DNA of 9,375 nucleotides from Actinomycetota bacterium. Its GTDB lineage: Bacteria; Actinomycetota; Nitriliruptoria; Nitriliruptorales; JAHWKO01. The first letter of the stretch is position 1; the number at the start of each line of letters is the position of its first letter. Shown piece after piece: positions 5,637 to 9,375 of the stretch. Under the pieces are notes generated by a model. It was not told the DNA's origin. It saw only the letters and a list, made by a program, of their open reading frames with translations, and ran no database searches. Both the position numbers and the translations under genes were made by a program. The stretch spans positions 1 to 9,375 of the forward strand of contig JAHWKO010000086.1 of assembly GCA_019347855.1 (NCBI GenBank). Reading direction: 5' to 3'.

Positions 5637-6710
5637 ATGTCCGAGCAGGCCACGGCGAACGGTGAGAGCACCTTCGAGCAGGCACGCCGGTACCTGGCGG
5701 TCCGGTACGAGCACGCCACCCGCCCCTTCCGCCGGGCCAGCCGTACCTCCAAGGTCCTGATCTGGATCGGCATCGGGATCGTCGTCTTCTTCGTGCTGAT
5801 GGCCCTGTTCGGTACTGACCTGTGGCGGTACGGGCCCACGCAGTACCGGATCGAGGTCTCACCCGGGGAGTTCGAGAGCATCCCGGAGCTGCGATCCCCC
5901 TCGTGGACGCACCCGTTCGGGACCGACCGCAACAACTACGACATCCTCGCCCGCATCATCGGCGGTGCTCAGCTGGCGATCATCGTCGTCATGGTGGCGG
6001 TGTCACTGGCGATGCTGATCGGTGTGCCGCTGGGCCTGTTCTCCGGGTACCGCGGCGGCTGGCCCGACCGGCTCCTCACCACCTCGATGGACGCGATCTA
6101 CGCGTTCCCCCCTCTGCTCCTGGCGATCATCATCGCGTTCGTCCTCCAGGGCCTGTTCGGGGGTGGCATCGCGGCGGCTGCCGGGGCGGTGGGGATCACC
6201 TACATCCCGCAGTACTTCCGCGTGGTGCGCAACCACACCCTGTCGGTCAAGCAGGAACCGTTCGTCGAGGCCGCCAGATCGCTCGGAGCCAAGGACCGCA
6301 CGATCCTGGGCCGCTACGTGTTCTTCAACGTCGTGCAGAGCGTCCCGGTGATCCTGACGCTCAACGCCGCGGACTCCATCCTGACGCTCGCGGCGCTGGG
6401 TTTCCTCGGGTACGGGATCGAACCGCCGACCGCCGAGTGGGGGTTCGACGTCTCCCAGGCGGTGAGCGATGTCGCCGCCGGCATCTGGTGGACCGCGTTC
6501 TGGCCGGGCATCGCGATCGTGATCCTGGTCACCGGGCTGACGTTGGTCGGCGAGGGTCTGAACGACGTCATCAACCCGCTGCTGCGCGCGCGGGGTGCCG
6601 CTGGCGACGAGATCCCCTCGGAGGCCGAGGTCGAGGACCCCGACCGGGGCGCGGTGCGCGAACCCGGGCCCGGATCCGAGCCGGCCGAGGAAGGGGCGGC
6701 GAACCGATGA
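5637..6710 (+). CDS. Dpp/Opp-type ABC transporter permease, DppC-like
   Basis: This 357-residue inner-membrane protein is the second channel subunit. An N-terminal cytoplasmic stretch is followed by the OppC_N-type membrane segment (about 39-59) and an external loop with HPFGTDRNNYD (92-102), the diagnostic DppC/OppC motif. Further membrane segments lie at about 111-135, 155-174, 178-194, 233-257 and 286-305. The EAA loop is at 210-226 (VEAARSLGAKDRTILGR), followed by the conserved FLGYGIEPPTAEWG (256-269). An acidic tail rich in Glu, Gly and Pro (about 320-357) extends beyond the usual end and looks disordered. GAGGAG (5626-5631) overlaps the preceding stop and lies 5 bases before ATG 5637. 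Its TGA overlaps the ATG of the next gene (ATGA), a sign of translational coupling. Confidence 0.94.
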   Translation: MSEQATANGESTFEQARRYLAVRYEHATRPFRRASRTSKVLIWIGIGIVVFFVLMALFGTDLWRYGPTQYRIEVSPGEFESIPELRSPSWTHPFGTDRNNYDILARIIGGAQLAIIVVMVAVSLAMLIGVPLGLFSGYRGGWPDRLLTTSMDAIYAFPPLLLAIIIAFVLQGLFGGGIAAAAGAVGITYIPQYFRVVRNHTLSVKQEPFVEAARSLGAKDRTILGRYVFFNVVQSVPVILTLNAADSILTLAALGFLGYGIEPPTAEWGFDVSQAVSDVAAGIWWTAFWPGIAIVILVTGLTLVGEGLNDVINPLLRARGAAGDEIPSEAEVEDPDRGAVREPGPGSEPAEEGAANR

Positions 6711-7765
6711 GCAGCCAGGTCCGGAACGCGCCCCACGACGCCCCGACCCAGCAACCGGTCGTCCGCGCACGCGATCTGCGCGTCGCCTACCGGACCGAGC
6801 GTGGACCGCTGTGGGCCGTCGACCGGGTGGACTTCGACGTGCATCCGGGCGAGAGCCTGGGGCTGGTGGGGGAGTCCGGGTGCGGGAAGTCGTCCCTCGG
6901 CCGGGCGCTGATGCAGCTGATGCCCCCCGGCGGTGTGGTGCATGGCAGCGTCGAGCTGCTCGGGGAGGAGCTCGTGGGCGCCAAGGAGGGCCTGCTCCGT
7001 GCACGCCGGGGGGAGGACATGGCGCTGATCTTCCAGGAACCGATGTCGCGCCTGAACCCCCTGGAGAAGGTCACCGACCACTTCGTGGAGATGATCCGTA
7101 CCCACCGGCCCGGGACCTCCAAGCAGGAAGCCCGGGACATGGCGCGCGGGGCGCTGCGACAGATGGGGATACCGCCCACCCGGATCGACAACTACCCCCA
7201 CGAGTTCTCCGGCGGGATGCGTCAACGCATCATGATCGCGCTGAACATCGTGCTGCGTCCCCGGCTCATCATCGCGGACGAGCCGACCACCTCCCTCGAC
7301 GTGATCGTCGAGTCGCAGATCCTCGACATCCTCGAGCGGCTCCGGGCCGACGAGGAGGTCGGACTGGTCCTGATCACCCACAACCTGGGGATCGTCGCCG
7401 AGACGTGCGACCGGGTCGCGGTCATGTACGCGGGCAAGATCGTCGAGTTGGGCAGCGCCGACCAGGTGTTCAACGACCCCCGGCACCCGTACACCAGGGG
7501 CCTGCTCGCCTCCACCATCTCGCTCGAGACGACCGATCTGCACTCGATCGACGGGTTCCCCCCCGACCTCGTCGCCCCCCCACCCGGCTGCCGGTACGCG
7601 CCCCGCTGTCCGTACGTGATGGAGCACTGCACGGACGCGGTGCCGGGTCACGCGGAGCCCAACCCCGGGCAGAAGGTCGCGTGCTACCTGTACGAGGGCG
7701 CGGGAGCGCCGGTCCCCGAGGACGCGCCCACACCGTCCGGACGCCCGCAGGAGGTCGGGGTCTGA
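6707..7765 (+). CDS. Dpp/Opp-type ABC transporter ATP-binding protein, DppD-like
   Basis: This 352-residue cytoplasmic ATPase is one of the pair driving import. Complete nucleotide-binding motifs are seen: Walker A GESGCGKS (55-62), Q-loop Gln110, signature FSGGMRQR (167-174), Walker B LIIADE (187-192), D-loop SLD (196-198) and switch His225 (ITHN). The C-terminal oligopeptide-transporter region starts at HPYTRGLL (260-267) and has four cysteines (295, 301, 308, 326). In DppD/DppF-type ATPases this cysteine set is reported to bind a 4Fe-4S cluster; here the spacing is of the usual compact kind. ATG 6707 overlaps the stop of the permease gene, and GAGGAAGGGG (6687-6696) lies upstream. The frame is open for nearly 900 bases before this ATG, but that stretch is a shadow of the permease gene. 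TGA 7763-7765 overlaps the next start. Confidence 0.95.
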   Translation: MSSQVRNAPHDAPTQQPVVRARDLRVAYRTERGPLWAVDRVDFDVHPGESLGLVGESGCGKSSLGRALMQLMPPGGVVHGSVELLGEELVGAKEGLLRARRGEDMALIFQEPMSRLNPLEKVTDHFVEMIRTHRPGTSKQEARDMARGALRQMGIPPTRIDNYPHEFSGGMRQRIMIALNIVLRPRLIIADEPTTSLDVIVESQILDILERLRADEEVGLVLITHNLGIVAETCDRVAVMYAGKIVELGSADQVFNDPRHPYTRGLLASTISLETTDLHSIDGFPPDLVAPPPGCRYAPRCPYVMEHCTDAVPGHAEPNPGQKVACYLYEGAGAPVPEDAPTPSGRPQEVGV

Positions 7766-9144
7766 TGTCCATCGGTACCGCTTCGGAGACCCGCGAGTCA
7801 TCGACCGGCGAGGACCAGCCCATCCTGCGGGTCGAGGGGCTGCACACCCACTTCCCCGTCCAGGGTGGACTCCTCGGGAAGGTGACGTCCGAGGCCGTCC
7901 GTGCGATCGACGGGGTGAGCTTCGAGGTCGCCGAGGGCGAGGTCTTCGGTCTCGTGGGGGAATCCGGATCCGGCAAGACGACGCTGGGCCGCACGATCCT
8001 GCGGCTCGCGGACCCGACCCACGGGCGGATCCTGTACCGCGGTCAGGATCTCGCTCCGCTCCCCGACAAGGAGATGCGCCTCCTGCGGCGGGAGCTGGGA
8101 CTCATCTTCCAGGACCCGGCCTCCGCCTTGAACCCGGCGATGACGATCGGTCAGGGCGTCGGTCACCCGCTGCGGATCCACGGGTTGACCTCCAACAGGA
8201 AGGAGACCCGGGCTCAGGTCGCCGAGATGCTCGAACGCGTGGGACTGAGTCCGGCCGAGAACTTCCTCGACAAGTACCCCGAGGACGTGTCGGGAGGTCA
8301 GAAGCAGCGGCTGGTCCTCGCCCGGGCGCTGATCACCAACCCACGTTTCGTCGTCGCGGACGAGCCGGTGGCGTCCCTGGACATGAGCATCCGCGCTCGT
8401 GTGCTGGAGCTGATGCTCGAGCTGAAGGAGGAGCTCGGGCTCACCTACCTGTTCATCACCCACGACCTGGCCACGGCCCGGTTCATGTGCGACAGGATCG
8501 CGATCCTGTACCTGGGCCGTTTCGTGGAGGTCGGGCCCTCAGAGCGGATCTTCCAGGACCCCCAGCACCCCTACACGCGCTCGCTCCTCGATGCGATCCC
8601 GCTCCCCGACCCCACGCGCCGCGGGCGCGACAAGCGCCTGCCGCGGGGGGAGATCCCGGACGCGATCAACCCGCCTGCCGGATGCCGCTTCCACCCCCGC
8701 TGCCGTGATGCCTTCGAGGTGTGCGGCTGGGAGGGGCGCGATCTGATCGAGGCGCTCGAGGAACGGTGGACCACCGTGGACGAGGACACGTTCGAGCGCG
8801 AACTCGAACTGGTCGGAGGCGATCTGGGGGGCGTCGAGGTCGAACGCGATCACGTGCGGTTCCCCGCCGCTGAGGCTACGGAGCTGCGGCGGTGGCTCCA
8901 GGACCAGGGACCGGAGCTCCCCACCGCGGTGTTCACGGCGATCACCGAGGTGACCACCGACGGGGGGGACGTCGTGGTCCGTTTCCGGTCGGGGCCCGAC
9001 CCGGCAAGTCAGGATGTGGCGGGGCGCGAGGTGGCCTGCCACCTGCACGGGGTCACGGTCCGAGAGGACGGACGGCACGTCGGCGACCCGGATCCCGAGC
9101 GACTGGCTGGCTTCGATCCGCCCGAGCCGGACCGGCGGGACTGA
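7765..9144 (+). CDS. Dpp/Opp-type ABC transporter ATP-binding protein, DppF-like, with C-terminal insertion
   Basis: This 459-residue cytoplasmic ATPase is the partner of the preceding one. Motifs are complete: Walker A GESGSGKT (65-72), Q-loop Gln116 ([11 protein letters not shown]), signature VSGGQKQR (175-182), Walker B FVVADE (195-200), D-loop SLD (204-206) and switch His233. HPYTRSLL (268-275) opens the oligopeptide-transporter C-terminal region. Its cysteines are Cys307, 313 and 320, but the fourth, Cys425 (VACHLH), comes 104 residues later instead of 17 as in the neighbouring ATPase. The extra segment (about 325-415) is acidic, starts with a helical [15 protein letters not shown] and contains what reads like a small alpha/beta unit ([10 protein letters not shown], then DVVVRFRSG). 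This makes the protein clearly longer than usual DppF/OppF (about 330-350). ATG 7765 overlaps the previous stop by one base; AGGAGG (7749-7754) serves it. The insertion may be a lineage trait; its function is unknown. Confidence 0.94.
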   Translation: MSIGTASETRESSTGEDQPILRVEGLHTHFPVQGGLLGKVTSEAVRAIDGVSFEVAEGEVFGLVGESGSGKTTLGRTILRLADPTHGRILYRGQDLAPLPDKEMRLLRRELGLIFQDPASALNPAMTIGQGVGHPLRIHGLTSNRKETRAQVAEMLERVGLSPAENFLDKYPEDVSGGQKQRLVLARALITNPRFVVADEPVASLDMSIRARVLELMLELKEELGLTYLFITHDLATARFMCDRIAILYLGRFVEVGPSERIFQDPQHPYTRSLLDAIPLPDPTRRGRDKRLPRGEIPDAINPPAGCRFHPRCRDAFEVCGWEGRDLIEALEERWTTVDEDTFERELELVGGDLGGVEVERDHVRFPAAEATELRRWLQDQGPELPTAVFTAITEVTTDGGDVVVRFRSGPDPASQDVAGREVACHLHGVTVREDGRHVGDPDPERLAGFDPPEPDRRD

Positions 9145-9170
9145 ACCGCACGTGACGTGACCCGAGGGCT

Positions 9171-9204
9171 ACGGGGCGCATCGTCGGCAGGCATGCGTCC
9201 CCGT
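9171..9204 (+). terminator. Candidate terminator hairpin after the transporter operon
   Basis: ACGGGGCGCAT (9171-9181) pairs with ATGCG-T-CCCCGT (9193-9204): an 11-bp stem with one bulged T and an 11-base loop. It lies 26 bases after the last transporter stop and before the next ribosome binding site. No T-run follows, so termination is plausible but unproven. Confidence 0.45.
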
Positions 9205-9241
9205 GACGGCGAAGGGTTCCCCGATCCACCGGGGAGATGCC

Positions 9242-9375
9242 ATGTCGAACCTGCGCCTGACCCTGTTCGCCGTCGTGACCGTGTTCGTACTCGCGCTGCC
9301 AGCCGCCCAGGCCGCGGCCCTTCCGAACGAGGAGGTCGCCGAGAACTTCGAGCTCGTGGGTCACGAACCGCTGTT
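9242..9375 (+). CDS. Secreted protein, 5' part (signal peptide plus start of mature chain)
   Basis: The first 44 codons are visible; the window edge cuts the gene. Residues 1-26 are a clear Sec signal peptide: Asn-Leu-Arg start, hydrophobic LFAVVTVFVLALP, and a likely signal-peptidase site after AQA (residue 24). The mature chain begins roughly AALPNEEVAENFELVGHEPL. GGGGAG (9231-9236) lies 5 bases before ATG 9242. The ...FELVGHEPL start faintly recalls secreted LVIVD/beta-propeller proteins, but 20 residues are too few to assign a family. The gene starts 97 bases after the transporter operon, beyond a hairpin, so it probably has its own promoter, which I could not locate. Confidence 0.75.
   Translation, partial: MSNLRLTLFAVVTVFVLALPAAQAAALPNEEVAENFELVGHEPL

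Noticed and set aside
6314..7801. 495-codon minus-strand frame over the first ATPase gene
   Set aside because: Antisense shadow of an ATPase with complete motifs.
9149..9161. CACGTG palindrome and short ACGTGACGTGAC repeat after the transporter operon
   Set aside because: Too short and isolated to call an operator or a repeat element.
1..9375. Search by eye for tRNA, rRNA, CRISPR arrays, insertion sequences, attachment sites and riboswitches
   Set aside because: Nothing convincing was found. Coding genes fill nearly the whole window and the largest gap is 168 bases.

Overview
The window is very GC-rich (G or C at almost every third codon position), has short intergenic gaps and uses GTG as well as ATG starts. 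It carries a DUF4032 protein, a family I know mainly from Actinobacteria. I infer a high-GC actinobacterium. The strongly acidic proteins (the lipoprotein and the Fpg-like glycosylase are full of Asp/Glu) would fit a salt- or alkali-adapted lineage such as Nitriliruptoria, but that placement is a guess.

Left part (1-2704): the 3' part of a biotin--protein ligase (BirA-like) gene whose usual C-terminal domain is replaced by a segment resembling the C-terminus of DUF1028 proteins. Convergent to it is a complete Fpg/Nei-family DNA glycosylase on the minus strand. Divergent from the glycosylase, across a 67-base gap, is a DUF4032 gene with protein-kinase-like ATP-binding motifs.

Right part (2873-9144): a complete five-gene Dpp/Opp-type ABC importer operon, all on the plus strand. 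The order is lipoprotein solute-binding protein, permease B, permease C, ATPase D, ATPase F. A strong 15-bp hairpin lies between the binding-protein gene and the first permease gene. The other four genes are tightly packed (a 9-base gap, then two start/stop overlaps), so they are very probably co-transcribed and translationally coupled. The lipoprotein captures a peptide-like (or other) solute outside the cell, the two permeases form the channel, and the two ATPases power it. The substrate cannot be read from sequence. The last ATPase has an unusual insertion of about 87 residues between its third and fourth C-terminal cysteines.

End (9242-9375): the first 44 codons of a secreted protein with a clear signal peptide, cut by the window edge.

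Most of the window is ordinary. The points that deserve a second look are the BirA/DUF1028-like chimera, the inserted segment in the second ATPase, and the altered DNA-contact loop of the glycosylase. I saw no tRNA, rRNA, CRISPR array, insertion sequence or prophage gene.
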